64,000 bases of DNA from Aquimarina sp. BL5 (GCF_003443675.1 NZ_CP031963.1:3743501-3807500); one strand, 5' to 3'. Shown: positions 9,225 through 19,198, counted from the first letter of the stretch. The notes: generated by a model from the letters alone, not told the origin. Program-made: numbers and translations.

Positions 9225-9689
9225 ATGAATTTAAAACAATCTATTCTAAAAGTGCAAGCAGCTCTTGGTAATGTAAGAGCTATGGAAAAATTGCATGTTG
9301 ATACTTATACTGAGGATATTATTATTAAAGTTGAAGGTACTCGATTTGCGTCTTCTGAATTAAATGAAATCTACATGGACGTTGTGGAGTTAGCTGGTTA
9401 TTATTATATAAAAACAATTGTTTTAGGGAGTTTTCATATTAAAACATGGAAAGGAGCAACGCTTTTGATTAAAGGAAGAAATTTCGAATTAAATCTGGTT
9501 TCGGATATGCAAGAAATAGAATCCGACTTTTCTAATGTTTCAAATAGAAGTGTTACTCAAATAGATTTTGTTATCGAAGAACAGGATATAGATAAAATTG
9601 AAAAATCTCGAATAGATAACATCACTATTTCTTCTAAAAAGAAAACAGCTCATTTCGAAAATATAGTTATTACTGATGAAGAGGAATAG
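9225..9689 (+). CDS. conserved hypothetical protein, 154 aa
   Basis: I do not recognise a named domain. The protein has no signal peptide or membrane segment and looks like a soluble alternating-strand protein (IIIKVEGTRF, YYYIKTIVLGSFHIKTW, ATLLIKGRNFELNLV, VTQIDFVIEE), with an acidic C terminus (ITDEEE). The start ATG follows a good -7 box. It is 46 nt upstream of the nitrilase gene on the same strand, so it may share its transcript. The composition matches its neighbours, with no sign of transfer. It is probably a real cytoplasmic protein of unknown role. Confidence 0.75.
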   Translation: MNLKQSILKVQAALGNVRAMEKLHVDTYTEDIIIKVEGTRFASSELNEIYMDVVELAGYYYIKTIVLGSFHIKTWKGATLLIKGRNFELNLVSDMQEIESDFSNVSNRSVTQIDFVIEEQDIDKIEKSRIDNITISSKKKTAHFENIVITDEEE

Positions 9690-9735
9690 TTCATTGTTTG
9701 TTTTTAAGAATCTAGGATTTCGTTATTTTTAACCT

Positions 9736-10524
9736 ATGAATACTACCTTAAACATTGCCTTAATCCAATCTCACTTAGCTTGGGAAAATCCAATGCAAAA
9801 CAGAGCCGTCTTTAAACAAAAGATCAAGTCCATACATAATGATACAGATTTGATTGTTTTGCCAGAGATGTTTAATACCGGGTTTACGATGAACGCTACC
9901 GAAGTTGCTGAGACTATGGATGGTGAAACGATAAGTTGGTTAAGAAAATTAGCTAAAGAGAAAGATTGCGCTATTGCAGGAAGTATTATTATAAAAGAGA
10001 GCGAAGGGTATTTTAACCGTTTTCTTTTTGTAAGACCTGATGGAAACATTGAGAAATATGACAAGCATCAATTATTTACATTAGCTAAAGAGGAAGAAGT
10101 GTTTACAGCTGGTAATGAAGAAGTAATTATACTTTATAAAGACTGGAAAATTAAACCACAGGTTTGTTATGATCTTAGATTTCCGGTTTGGGCAAGAAAT
10201 ACGTCTGGATATGATGTATTGCTATATGTAGCTAGTTGGCCAAAGCCGCGAGTGAATGCCTGGGATACACTTCTAAAAGCAAGAGCTATTGAGAATATGT
10301 CATATTGTATTGGTGTCAATCGAGTAGGTCTCGATGGAAAAGGGTATGAATATAGTGGTCATTCTGCTGTTTATGATGTGTTGGGGAATTCTATTTTGCA
10401 AGAAAATCCAATCGAAAGAGAGGCAATATTATATGCTACTCTAGATAAATCCCATATCGAAAATACTCGTAAAAAATTGCCTTTTCTGAATGATGCAGAC
10501 AACTTTCAGATTACTCCAAAATAA
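9736..10524 (+). CDS. nitrilase-superfamily amidohydrolase, probable omega-amidase
   Basis: A cytoplasmic C-N hydrolase of 262 aa. The catalytic triad is visible: Glu44 in LPEMFNTGF, Lys110 in YDKHQLF and Cys144 in QVCYDLRFP. The DKHQLF and CYDLRFPVW signatures match the YafV/NIT2 omega-amidase branch, which hydrolyses alpha-ketoglutaramate or alpha-ketosuccinamate and so clears transamination by-products. The substrate is inferred from family resemblance. The gene converges on the Ig-like lipoprotein gene and the two 3' ends overlap by 14 bp, leaving no room for a normal terminator between them. Confidence 0.92.
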   Translation: MNTTLNIALIQSHLAWENPMQNRAVFKQKIKSIHNDTDLIVLPEMFNTGFTMNATEVAETMDGETISWLRKLAKEKDCAIAGSIIIKESEGYFNRFLFVRPDGNIEKYDKHQLFTLAKEEEVFTAGNEEVIILYKDWKIKPQVCYDLRFPVWARNTSGYDVLLYVASWPKPRVNAWDTLLKARAIENMSYCIGVNRVGLDGKGYEYSGHSAVYDVLGNSILQENPIEREAILYATLDKSHIENTRKKLPFLNDADNFQITPK

Positions 10525-12124
10525 AGGTTTGTTTTAATTCCCAATTAGCTCTTACTTCTATGGGTTTAGGATAGTAAACTACTTTTTCTGCCTGAATTCC
10601 TTTTAGAAAATCTCCCGTATCCCATTCTCCATTTTTATTTTTATCAAAAATGACTCTTAGATTATATTTCCCCGGTTCTAAGTTGTCAAAAATGGTGGTT
10701 TCTTCTTTAGTCGCTATTTTTTCGTCAATAAATAGTCCCTTTTCATCAGTAGCTTGAATCAGTACGGGATATTCTTTTACATTTTGAAGCGTAAAAAAGA
10801 TCGTACCATAATCTGCTAATTTTGTAGTTCTGAAATTAACATTTATACTGTCATTTACATTGCCTACAAAATCGCTAACAGCTTCCGGTAACAATTGCAT
10901 TCTATAAGTATTGCTTTCTGTTCTTTCGAAAGTAAATATTGCCTCATTTTTAACTTTGTCCAATTTCACTGAAAATGGCACGTCTAAAGTATCCTTATCA
11001 GTTAATGAGATTAATTTTTCATCAATGGTTTCTATAGGAGTGTTGGAGAATAGTGTAAAATCTTGATTAAAAGCTAGGCTTCTTTTTATATTACTTGTAA
11101 GTTTTAGGGAGTCTTTGTATTGATCTTTAAATCTTGCAACTAAAGTGTCTCGAAAGTTTTTACTGTTGGTTACTTCAAAAATCAACGAATCCGCCTCGAA
11201 AAAAGGTCTAAACCAATAATGTAATGTATCTTTTGTCTTATCTGGAAAAATTCTAGTTTCAAAATTTTCCGGAGTTTTACTTACTATGTTGATTTTCATA
11301 GAATCGGCTACACCGTTATATCCAAAAACAAAAGAATTTTTCGATACTTGTTTTGGTTTTAATGCTTTAAAATCTAGAATTTCTTTAAATAGGTTTATCG
11401 TAAAGATTTTTGCTGTATCTGCAGGAAGTGTTACAATCTCTTCGTAAAAACCAATTTTATCTTGTTTTGGTTGGTAGGTATAGTTTGTTGCAACATCTTT
11501 TAGTGCAATTAACTTGTATTTACCTTCTTTTAGATTGTCTAAGTCAAAATTAATACTGTCTAATGTGCTTGTTACATATCTGGGCACTTCATTAAAAACT
11601 AAAGAGTCAGAGTAGTTTTCATCAATTTCATATAAGGCAACAGTAATAAAAGGATCTGCTTTTTTCTCTAAAGCATCTCCAACAGTACCCTGTATTCTAA
11701 GTGAATCTAATGAGTCTCCTGTAGAGAAAACATATTTAAAAAATGGATTAGCGTTTCCTTCATTATTATCTTCGATGCTTTGACCAAAATTGATACTATA
11801 GGTGGTGTTTTTTAATAAAGTGTCCAAAAATTTAATTTTCAGATACTTACTAGCGCCTCCTAAAGGTGTTATCTCTGGTTTGGGATCCATAGGAGGAGAT
11901 ATAATGATTTGTTTTTGGGGATCCTTTAGCTTTACGTATTCATCAAAATAAATTCGAATTTCATTATTGTTAAAATTTGTCGAAAAATTAGGAGGAGTCG
12001 CCTTCACAAATTTGGGAGGAATTTCATCCTTTTCGCCTCCTGTTATAGAACCTTTTTTGGCACAACTAACAATCAAGATTAAATAAAAAGCAGTTAACAA
12101 TAACGTATAGGATCTTTTATACAT
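10511..12124 (-). CDS. Ig-like domain (SbsA/Big_5 type) lipoprotein
   Basis: A surface or periplasmic lipoprotein of about 537 aa starting at the ATG at 12122-12124. The signal MYKRSYTLLLTAFYLILIVSC ends in a lipobox cysteine. Residues about 30-130 match a bacterial Ig-like fold (PPKFVKATPPNFSTNF, EIRIYFDEYVKLKDPQKQIIISPP); the rest is beta-rich, ending in a segment reminiscent of pre-albumin/CarboxypepD domains (NLEPGKYNLRVIFDKNKNGEWDTGDFLKGIQAEKV). The upstream extension to 12178 lacks signal features. It follows comF by 59 nt on the same strand. Members are common in Bacteroidota but functionally uncharacterised. Confidence 0.85.
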   Translation of the reverse strand: MYKRSYTLLLTAFYLILIVSCAKKGSITGGEKDEIPPKFVKATPPNFSTNFNNNEIRIYFDEYVKLKDPQKQIIISPPMDPKPEITPLGGASKYLKIKFLDTLLKNTTYSINFGQSIEDNNEGNANPFFKYVFSTGDSLDSLRIQGTVGDALEKKADPFITVALYEIDENYSDSLVFNEVPRYVTSTLDSINFDLDNLKEGKYKLIALKDVATNYTYQPKQDKIGFYEEIVTLPADTAKIFTINLFKEILDFKALKPKQVSKNSFVFGYNGVADSMKINIVSKTPENFETRIFPDKTKDTLHYWFRPFFEADSLIFEVTNSKNFRDTLVARFKDQYKDSLKLTSNIKRSLAFNQDFTLFSNTPIETIDEKLISLTDKDTLDVPFSVKLDKVKNEAIFTFERTESNTYRMQLLPEAVSDFVGNVNDSINVNFRTTKLADYGTIFFTLQNVKEYPVLIQATDEKGLFIDEKIATKEETTIFDNLEPGKYNLRVIFDKNKNGEWDTGDFLKGIQAEKVVYYPKPIEVRANWELKQTFILE

Positions 12125-12183
12125 AGCTCCGTTACAATTTTTTAAAGACACAAAGAAACGACTATTTATAACAAACAAAAAAT

Positions 12184-12864
12184 CTATATAGTGATAGCCA
12201 TGGTCGCAATGCTTATTTTGATACCTGAGATCGATTTAAGAACTTGAATACAAGCTTCTATGGTGGCACCTGTGGTAACAATATCATCAACAATCAAAAT
12301 ATGTTTGTTTATCAATAAGGACTCATTTTGTATTCCAAATGTTTCAGAAGTGTTTATCCAGCGAGTTAAACGACTATTTTTTGATTGTTTTTCATTGTAG
12401 GAATTTTTTTTCAAAACATTATCGATGTATTTTGCATCTAGTTTTTTAGCAATTTCCCTCCCAAATTTCTCTACTTGGTTAAAACCTCTTTCTCTCAATC
12501 TCTTAGGATGGAGAGGTACTGGAATAACAGAATCAATACATTGATAATCAGATAATTGGTTTAATTCTCCGCCCAGCCAAATGCCAAGTTCTTTACCTAT
12601 TTCTTCTCTACCTCTATACTTAAGATTATGAATCAAATTTTGTACTAAACTATCCTTTTCAAACACCAATAATGAGGTAGCATTTTCTATTTTGGCTCGC
12701 CCATAAAATACTTTTTCGATCTTTTTAGCGTTTACCTTATGAAAATTACCTAATGGGAGCTTGTGTCTACAAGAAGTACACAGGATCCTTTCGTTTTTAT
12801 ATAAAGGATTGTCACAAGCGGAACAAAATATAGGATAGAATAAATAAGCTAAGTCGCTTAACAT
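12184..12864 (-). CDS. comF: ComF-family phosphoribosyltransferase-like protein
   Basis: A 226-aa ComF homologue. An N-terminal four-cysteine zinc ribbon (Cys14, Cys17, Cys29, Cys32) precedes a phosphoribosyltransferase domain with the PRPP-binding loop ILIVDDIVTTGATI near residue 195. In naturally competent bacteria ComF helps single-stranded DNA uptake; in Bacteroidota its exact role is not settled. It is divergent from the coiled-coil membrane protein at 12944 and upstream of the Ig-like lipoprotein gene. Confidence 0.9.
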   Translation of the reverse strand: MLSDLAYLFYPIFCSACDNPLYKNERILCTSCRHKLPLGNFHKVNAKKIEKVFYGRAKIENATSLLVFEKDSLVQNLIHNLKYRGREEIGKELGIWLGGELNQLSDYQCIDSVIPVPLHPKRLRERGFNQVEKFGREIAKKLDAKYIDNVLKKNSYNEKQSKNSRLTRWINTSETFGIQNESLLINKHILIVDDIVTTGATIEACIQVLKSISGIKISIATMAITI

Positions 12865-12943
12865 ATTAGGTCAATTAACATTAATTATTATATTTAACTA
12901 AATTTACTATTTTAACGTAACCATCAAAAATTAGAAATTTATT

Positions 12944-13825
12944 ATGACAACTCAAAACAATAACTTGACCCTTAAGATACTAATTGGTGTTCTGGGAGCT
13001 CTTTTATTAATTCTGGGGATCTTCACGTATAAGTTTTACAACGAAGAAAAGAGAGAAAAAGCAATTTTGCAACAAGAAAAGGATTTAATTGAAAGTGAAT
13101 TAGGAGAATTAATCACAAAATATGACAATGCTATTGCACTTAATGAGGTAATGGATGATCATTTACTAAAAGAAAAGCAGCGTGTTGTTGTTTTATTAGA
13201 TAGTTTAAAAGACTATGATGCTAATGTAGCATTGATTGCGCGATATAGAAGAGAAGTAAGTAAACTGAAAAAAGAGCGTGAAAGATTATTTAAATTGGCG
13301 GATAGTTTAACTACTGCTAATGCTCAGTTAGCTACTGATTTAGATAGTACTTCTACAGCTTTATCAGAAAGAATTGTATTCTCTGATTCTTTGGCATCAC
13401 AGAATAGTAAATTGGCAGAAATTGTAGAAAGAGGATCTGCTTTACAGGCTTCAGGTATCAAAGCAGAAGGAGTTAGAGTAAGAAATAGTGGTAAAATTAC
13501 TACTACATCAAGATCAAGTAGAGCTGAAAAAGTAAGAGTTTGTTTTACACTATCACCTAATAAATTGACTGAAAAAGGAGATAAGGATTTATTCGTTCAG
13601 GTTATTAATCCTGAAAATAATCTTATTGGAGATAAAGTTTCGATAAACTTTGATGATGCGGTTCTTACGTATAGTGGTCGTAATAAAGTGTTTTATGAGA
13701 ATGATGCTTTAGACGTTTGTGTTTTAGTAGACGCATCAGATGGAGAGTTAGTAAAAGGAAACTATGTAGTAAATTTATTCTCTGGTCCTAGAATGATTTC
13801 TAATACACAGTTTGAATTGAAATAA
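12944..13825 (+). CDS. single-pass membrane coiled-coil protein
   Basis: A 293-aa protein of unknown function. One N-terminal membrane segment (about 9-28, LKILIGVLGALLLILGIFTY) is followed by a charged coiled coil (about 32-160, rich in E/K/L heptads) and a compact C-terminal beta domain (about 185-293, VRVCFTLSPNKLTEKGDKDLFVQVINPENNLIG). The topology suggests cytoplasmic N terminus and periplasmic bulk. A strong terminator follows it, so it is a one-gene transcript. It may be an envelope spacer or sensor; no catalytic motif is seen. Confidence 0.8.
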   Translation: MTTQNNNLTLKILIGVLGALLLILGIFTYKFYNEEKREKAILQQEKDLIESELGELITKYDNAIALNEVMDDHLLKEKQRVVVLLDSLKDYDANVALIARYRREVSKLKKERERLFKLADSLTTANAQLATDLDSTSTALSERIVFSDSLASQNSKLAEIVERGSALQASGIKAEGVRVRNSGKITTTSRSSRAEKVRVCFTLSPNKLTEKGDKDLFVQVINPENNLIGDKVSINFDDAVLTYSGRNKVFYENDALDVCVLVDASDGELVKGNYVVNLFSGPRMISNTQFELK

Positions 13826-13851
13826 GAATAATTTTTCAAAACATAAATACC

Positions 13852-13883
13852 AAACCACCATGTTATTAGTAATATGGTGGTTT
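13852..13883 (+). terminator. rho-independent terminator after the coiled-coil gene
   Basis: AAACCACCATG pairs with ATATGGTGGTTT (about 13 bp, one wobble) and is followed by a T run. Confidence 0.85.
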
Positions 13884-13959
13884 TTTTGTGTTTTTGTCAG
13901 AAATTACTTTATCCGATCATTAATTAAATAAATTCGTTTTCAATTCTTGTAAATTCAGT

Positions 13960-13967
13960 TATTTTTG
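13960..13967 (+). promoter_or_regulatory. -7 promoter box directly before glyS
   Basis: TATTTTTG matches TAnnTTTG exactly and ends only 4 nt before the ATG. If used, the transcript would be leaderless or nearly so. Confidence 0.45.
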
Positions 13968-13971
13968 CGCC

Positions 13972-15507
13972 ATGGCAAATCAAGAAGATAAATTTAAGAA
14001 GGTTATAGCTCATGCTAAGGAGTATGGGTATATTTTTGGTTCTAGTGAGATCTATGATGGATTGAGCGCGGTATATGATTACGGGCAAAATGGAGCCGAG
14101 CTTAAAAAGAACATTAGAGAATATTGGTGGAAGAGCATGGTGCATATGAACCAAAATATTGTAGGGTTGGATGCTGCAATATTTATGCACCCAACGACCT
14201 GGAAAGCTTCAGGCCACGTAGATGCTTTTAGTGATCCACTTATAGATAATAAAGATTCTAAAAAAAGATATAGAGCGGATGTGTTGTTAGAGGATTATGC
14301 TGAAAAACAATACCAAAAAGCTCAAAAAGAAATAGCGAAAGCTAAAAAACGTTTTGGAGACTCTTTTGATGAAGAACAATATATTACAACCAACCCGAGA
14401 GTAGTAAAATATCTTTCAGAACAACAGAGAGTATTGAAGCGTATGGCAAAATCTTTGGAAAATGAAGATCTAGCCGATGTAAAAGCGTTGATTGAAGAAC
14501 TAGGTATTGCTGATCCCGATACAGGATCTAAAAACTGGACAGATGTTAGGCAATTTAATCTGATGTTCGGTACTAAGCTTGGTGCCTCTGCAGAGTCTGC
14601 TACGGATTTATACTTAAGACCAGAAACAGCGCAAGGTATTTTTGTTAATTTTTTGAATGTTCAGAAAACAGGTCGAATGAAAATTCCTTTTGGAATAGCA
14701 CAGACAGGTAAGGCATTTAGAAATGAGATTGTTGCAAGACAATTTATCTTTAGAATGCGTGAGTTTGAACAAATGGAAATGCAGTTCTTTGTGCGTCCAG
14801 GAGAAGAAATGAAGTGGTATGAGCATTGGAAAGAAACGCGATTAAACTGGCATTTATCATTAGGATTAGGAAAAGAAAATTATCGTTTCCACGATCATGA
14901 TAAGTTAGCACATTATGCAAATGCTGCAGCAGATATAGAATTTAATTTCCCATTTGGATTTAAAGAATTGGAAGGAATTCACTCTAGAACAGATTTTGAC
15001 TTAAAAGCACACGAAGAGTTTTCGGGTAAAAAATTACAATTTTTTGATCCAGAATTAAAAGAAAGCTATGTTCCTTATGTAGTGGAAACATCAGTAGGAT
15101 TGGACAGAATGTTTCTTGCTGTATTCTCTACCGCATTGCAGGATGAGGTACTAGAAGATGGATCTAGTAGAGTAGTCTTAAAATTACCGGCAGTGGTAGC
15201 GCCAGTGAAGGCAGCTATTCTCCCATTAGTTAAAAAAGATGGCCTACCAGAAGTTGCAGAAAAAATTGTAGAAGATCTTAAATGGAAATTCAATGTAGCT
15301 TATGATGAGAAGGATGCTATTGGGCGTCGTTACAGAAGGCAAGATGCAGCAGGAACACCGATATGTATTACAGTAGATCATGATACATTAAATGATCAAA
15401 CGGTGACGATAAGAGATAGAGATACTATGGAGCAGAAACGTGTTCCGATTTCAGAACTAAAATCCATTATCTCAGAAAAAGTGGATGCAGAATTTTGGTT
15501 AAAATAA
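13972..15507 (+). CDS. glyS: glycyl-tRNA synthetase, single-chain class II
   Basis: Charges tRNA-Gly. The 511-aa length and the sequence (MANQEDKFKKVIAHAKEYGY, SSEIYDGLSAVYDYGQNG, YLRPETAQGIFVNF, FRNEIVARQFIFRMREFEQMEMQFF, VETSVGLDRMFLAVF) identify the homodimeric alpha2 form, not the two-subunit glyQ/glyS form. Class II motifs 1-3 are intact and the C-terminal anticodon-binding domain starts near residue 405 (VKAAILPLVKK). The start is the family-typical one. A terminator follows closely. Confidence 0.97.
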   Translation: MANQEDKFKKVIAHAKEYGYIFGSSEIYDGLSAVYDYGQNGAELKKNIREYWWKSMVHMNQNIVGLDAAIFMHPTTWKASGHVDAFSDPLIDNKDSKKRYRADVLLEDYAEKQYQKAQKEIAKAKKRFGDSFDEEQYITTNPRVVKYLSEQQRVLKRMAKSLENEDLADVKALIEELGIADPDTGSKNWTDVRQFNLMFGTKLGASAESATDLYLRPETAQGIFVNFLNVQKTGRMKIPFGIAQTGKAFRNEIVARQFIFRMREFEQMEMQFFVRPGEEMKWYEHWKETRLNWHLSLGLGKENYRFHDHDKLAHYANAAADIEFNFPFGFKELEGIHSRTDFDLKAHEEFSGKKLQFFDPELKESYVPYVVETSVGLDRMFLAVFSTALQDEVLEDGSSRVVLKLPAVVAPVKAAILPLVKKDGLPEVAEKIVEDLKWKFNVAYDEKDAIGRRYRRQDAAGTPICITVDHDTLNDQTVTIRDRDTMEQKRVPISELKSIISEKVDAEFWLK

Positions 15508-15523
15508 AATAACAACAGCAATG

Positions 15524-15552
15524 AAAAGCCGCCTCTTAAGCGGCTTTTTTTT
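15524..15552 (+). terminator. rho-independent terminator of glyS
   Basis: The 9-bp stem AAAAGCCGC / GCGGCTTTT with a 7-nt loop is followed by a T run, 17 nt after the stop codon. Confidence 0.9.
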
Positions 15553-15791
15553 ATTTTAACTACAGGATAATAGATAGGTTTAGTAGGGTTTATAGAGATT
15601 TAACTGTTTAATTATATGTCTAGGGGCGACATTTTTTAGTTCTAAAGAAACTTGGAGCTTTCTAATTATAAGAAATCTCTTTTGTTTCCCGTTATAAGTA
15701 TAGATTAAGTGTTTAGTTTTTATCATATTTTAATGTATTAATTGTATTTTAGACCAAAAATTGAAATAATTCTCATCTTAAAAATTCTCTT

Positions 15792-18785
15792 ATGCTATTG
15801 AAAAGGATAACTTTCTTTTCTTTTTTGTTTTTCTGCGTAGTTGGTTTTTCCCAGAATAAAAAAACCATGACTGCTACGTTGGTTACTTCTTCTAGTTATA
15901 TGAAAGATGTAGAACCACTGAAGGGTAAGAAGTTGATCCCGGAAGAAATTAGAGAAGGAGAGGTAAACCCTAAGAGAACTGGTGCTAATAAAATTGTACC
16001 TGGTAAAGGATTGCCAAAAGGGCAAGATGCTTTATTATTAAAGCAAAAAAGTGCTAGCAATACTAGAGCTAATAGAGCTCCTTCATTGATTTTTGAAGCT
16101 AATTCCAGTTCTTTTTCTCCATCCGATCCTACAGGAGCGATAGGGCCTAATCATTATATAACGGCTAAAAATTTTGCGTTTGCAATCTATGATAGAAATG
16201 GAAATGTTTTAGTGCCTTCTACCTCCTTGACTAATATTTTTCCAGGAGAATCCTTGGGAGATCCGATTGTGTTTTATGATAATTTTGCTGATCGATTTGT
16301 AATAACACAGTTTAGTGAGACTCCTAATGGTTTTTTAGTGGCAGTTTGTAAAGGCCCTGATCCTGTTAATGATGGATGGTATACATATCGTTTTAATACC
16401 GGTAGTTTTCCGGATTATACTAAATTTTCAATTTGGTCAGATGGCTATTATGTGACAGCTAATAAAGATCAAGGACAGCAAATGACAAGTGAGGTGGTAT
16501 ATGTTATAGATAGAGAACAAATGCTAACAGGTGTTGATAGAGCCCAAATGATTGGTTTTCCTTTACCTGGATCCAGAGTTGGAAGGTTTTATAGCCCAGC
16601 TTCTTTTAATGCAATAGGAAGTTCTCTTCCTCCAGCTGGAAATGCAAAGATCATTTATTTTCAGGATGATGAATGGGAAGGGGTTAACGAAGATGCACTA
16701 AAATTATGGACAATTAATGTAGATTGGATTAATCCCGAACAATCTACGATTGCTGAAGCAGAAGAACTAAATGTTAGTAATGGAAATATAACTCCTTTTG
16801 ATTCTACATTTGATGGAGGTTCGTTTGGAAATCTTCCACAGCCAGGTACAGCGGGCCAAGATATTGATGTTTTACAGGGTACTGTAATGTATGCAACTAA
16901 TTATAGAAGGTTTTGTAGTTATAATTCTGTAGTATTAAATTTTCCGATAGATATTGACGATAGATTAGATTCGGATAATTTGTCTGGAATAAGATGGTAT
17001 GAGCTCCGTCAAAATGGTGATGATCAGCCGTGGTCCGTATTTCAGGAAGGAACATATACCTCACCTGGCGGTAAAAGCGCCTGGTGTGCGAGTATGATCA
17101 TGGATATTTTTGGAAATATCGGAATGGGTTATACGACTATTGGTACTGTAGCTGATGGTGCAAATACGGATAGTTTTGGTTCTATTAGATATACCGGACG
17201 ATTAGCCGATGATCCTTTAGGAACTATGACTTTTGCAGAACAGACGATAGCTGTAGGTACTGATGTAAGTATAACGACAAGAAATCGTTATGGCGATTAT
17301 GCACAGATTACTGTAGATCCACTTGATGATCAAACATTTTGGCATATTGCAGAGTACTTTGAGGGTACAGGAAACAATGCTAGAGATATTGTTGGAGTAT
17401 TCAAAATTGCGGAAAACGTGGCAAATGATGTAGGTGTTATTAGCATTGATACTCCGGATGATGCTACTTTTACTACTTCTGAAGTGATTACTGTTACTAT
17501 TAAGAATTATGGTACTACAACACAAAATAATATTCCAATAAGTTATTCTATTAATGGAGGAACGGCCGTTAATGAAATTTTTACAGGAACTATTGGGGCA
17601 GGCCAAACGACATCGTTTACTTTTAATACAACTGCAAATTTAACCGGTAGTGATACCTCTTTCATTCTAGCAGAAACAAATCAAGTTGGTGATGTTATGC
17701 CTGAAAATGATTGTATAACTAAAGAAATTTCTAATTTGTTACCAAATGATGTAGGAGCTATTAGCTTAGTATCTCCCATATCTGGAGGAGGTCTTTCGTC
17801 TGAAGAAGCTATTACGATAAGTATCAGGAATTATGGGGGTTCTCCACAATCCAATATTCCGGTTTTTTATACGCTTGATGGTGGAGCAGTGGTGAGTGAA
17901 ATATTTACGGGAACTATCGATGTTGGAGAAACTGCCCAATATACATTCACCACAACTGCTGATTTATCAGAATTTGCGAGCTATGCGTTTCAGGTAGGAA
18001 CCTCTTTAGGAATAGATCAGGATATTAATAATGATTCAATAAATAGAATAATCGAGCATCGATTATGTTCGCCTACGTCTGATTGTTTAAGATTTGGAGA
18101 TGGATTGTCATCTTTTGAATTATCCAATATCTCTAACCGAAATATCGAATGTGGAAATGGCTATGATGATTTCACTAATATGGTAATTAATCTAGATAGA
18201 TCCATAGGAGTGTATGCATTAACTGTTCAGGTAGGTTTTGCACAAGGTGATTCGGAACAATTATCTTTATGGATAGATTATGATGATGATACTATTTTTG
18301 AAGATGAAGAGTTGATTATCAGTAACCAAGTAATATCAGAAGAAAACATTAATCAAACTTTTCTTTTTGCATTAGGTAATGAAGCTCCGTTAGGAACACA
18401 TTTACTAAGAGTTAGAGCTGGGGATACGAATACCAATAATGGGGCAGATCTTAATGATCCATGTGGGTCTATGCAGTTTGGTACTACACACGATTATACC
18501 GTAGAAATAGGAGAAAATACGAATCCTAATTCTGATCTTATAGTGATTAGTCTTCCTAGTAAACAGTTTTTAATTACTATGAGTGATTCTAATGCAGATA
18601 ATGTTTTAAGGCTTGTAGTTTATAATATAAATGGTCAGATTATTTACGCTAATAATAAAGTAGAAAAAGATGCGAATGGTAGATTTTTTGATAGCGTGGA
18701 TATGTCATATGCTAGTACAGGAATCTATTTTGTCCGTCTTGGAGGAAGTAAGACGGGGAAATCAGCTAAATTCTCTGTAAACTAA
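15792..18785 (+). CDS. T9SS-exported multidomain protein (CARDB-like repeats, GEVED domain)
   Basis: A 997-aa secreted protein. The signal peptide (MLLKRITFFSFLFFCVVGFSQ) leads into a large N-terminal domain (about 85-540) with SDPTGAIGPNHYITAKN. Two CARDB-like beta repeats follow (about 545-645 and 650-750; NDVGVISIDTPDD and NDVGAISLVSPIS, each with an NYG motif), then a GEVED domain (about 765-910: LWIDYDDDTIFEDEEL, THDYTVEIG) and a C-terminal type A T9SS sorting domain (about 925-997: LRLVVYNINGQIIY, GIYFVRLGGSK). It is probably a cell-surface or released adhesin or enzyme; no catalytic residues are recognisable. Its last 4 bp overlap the convergent lipoprotein gene. Confidence 0.88.
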   Translation: MLLKRITFFSFLFFCVVGFSQNKKTMTATLVTSSSYMKDVEPLKGKKLIPEEIREGEVNPKRTGANKIVPGKGLPKGQDALLLKQKSASNTRANRAPSLIFEANSSSFSPSDPTGAIGPNHYITAKNFAFAIYDRNGNVLVPSTSLTNIFPGESLGDPIVFYDNFADRFVITQFSETPNGFLVAVCKGPDPVNDGWYTYRFNTGSFPDYTKFSIWSDGYYVTANKDQGQQMTSEVVYVIDREQMLTGVDRAQMIGFPLPGSRVGRFYSPASFNAIGSSLPPAGNAKIIYFQDDEWEGVNEDALKLWTINVDWINPEQSTIAEAEELNVSNGNITPFDSTFDGGSFGNLPQPGTAGQDIDVLQGTVMYATNYRRFCSYNSVVLNFPIDIDDRLDSDNLSGIRWYELRQNGDDQPWSVFQEGTYTSPGGKSAWCASMIMDIFGNIGMGYTTIGTVADGANTDSFGSIRYTGRLADDPLGTMTFAEQTIAVGTDVSITTRNRYGDYAQITVDPLDDQTFWHIAEYFEGTGNNARDIVGVFKIAENVANDVGVISIDTPDDATFTTSEVITVTIKNYGTTTQNNIPISYSINGGTAVNEIFTGTIGAGQTTSFTFNTTANLTGSDTSFILAETNQVGDVMPENDCITKEISNLLPNDVGAISLVSPISGGGLSSEEAITISIRNYGGSPQSNIPVFYTLDGGAVVSEIFTGTIDVGETAQYTFTTTADLSEFASYAFQVGTSLGIDQDINNDSINRIIEHRLCSPTSDCLRFGDGLSSFELSNISNRNIECGNGYDDFTNMVINLDRSIGVYALTVQVGFAQGDSEQLSLWIDYDDDTIFEDEELIISNQVISEENINQTFLFALGNEAPLGTHLLRVRAGDTNTNNGADLNDPCGSMQFGTTHDYTVEIGENTNPNSDLIVISLPSKQFLITMSDSNADNVLRLVVYNINGQIIYANNKVEKDANGRFFDSVDMSYASTGIYFVRLGGSKTGKSAKFSVN

Positions 18786-19150
18786 TCAACACGTTTACTC
18801 ATTTCCTGAATAGAGACAGGTCTAGCATCATTACATCTACTACTCATTCTTAGATCGCTATATTTTACCCATACCTTTTCTGGTACATCTATTTTAAAGA
18901 AATCCTGAATATTTATAGGGTCTAACTTATCAGCATATTTTTCTACAGTCAGAATATATGGACAGTCTTTTGATTTATTAGTAGAAAGTGTTCCTTTTAT
19001 AAACCCTTTTTCTAACATTTTTTCTGAATTTATGGTTTGAGAATTGTTTTTATTATCGCTAACAGCTTTTGTATCTGTTCTTTTAGTCGTATTGCAGCTG
19101 TACAAGCAAATAATAGTCATTAAGCAAGAAATTTTCAGAAGCCCTCTCAT
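18782..19150 (-). CDS. small hypothetical lipoprotein
   Basis: A 122-aa protein with a lipoprotein signal (MRGLLKISCLMTIICLYSC, lipidated Cys19). The mature part has a polar linker, then a short domain (about 50-115) with CPYILTVEKYADKLDPINI and VWVKYSDLRMSSRCNDARPV containing two cysteines that may form a disulphide. No family is recognised. It converges on the T9SS gene with a 4-bp overlap and lies 48 nt downstream of the large outer-membrane protein gene on the same strand, so it is likely co-transcribed with it. Confidence 0.75.
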   Translation of the reverse strand: MRGLLKISCLMTIICLYSCNTTKRTDTKAVSDNKNNSQTINSEKMLEKGFIKGTLSTNKSKDCPYILTVEKYADKLDPINIQDFFKIDVPEKVWVKYSDLRMSSRCNDARPVSIQEMSKRVD

Positions 19151-19198
19151 AGTATTTAATTTGTTTTATAAAGATAAGAATAAGTCTTAAACTCATTG

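Noticed and set aside
17217-17606. Antisense 129-codon frame in the T9SS cargo gene
   Set aside because: Its composition (Asn/Ser/Ile/Cys rich) is that of an antisense shadow, without any domain or start context.
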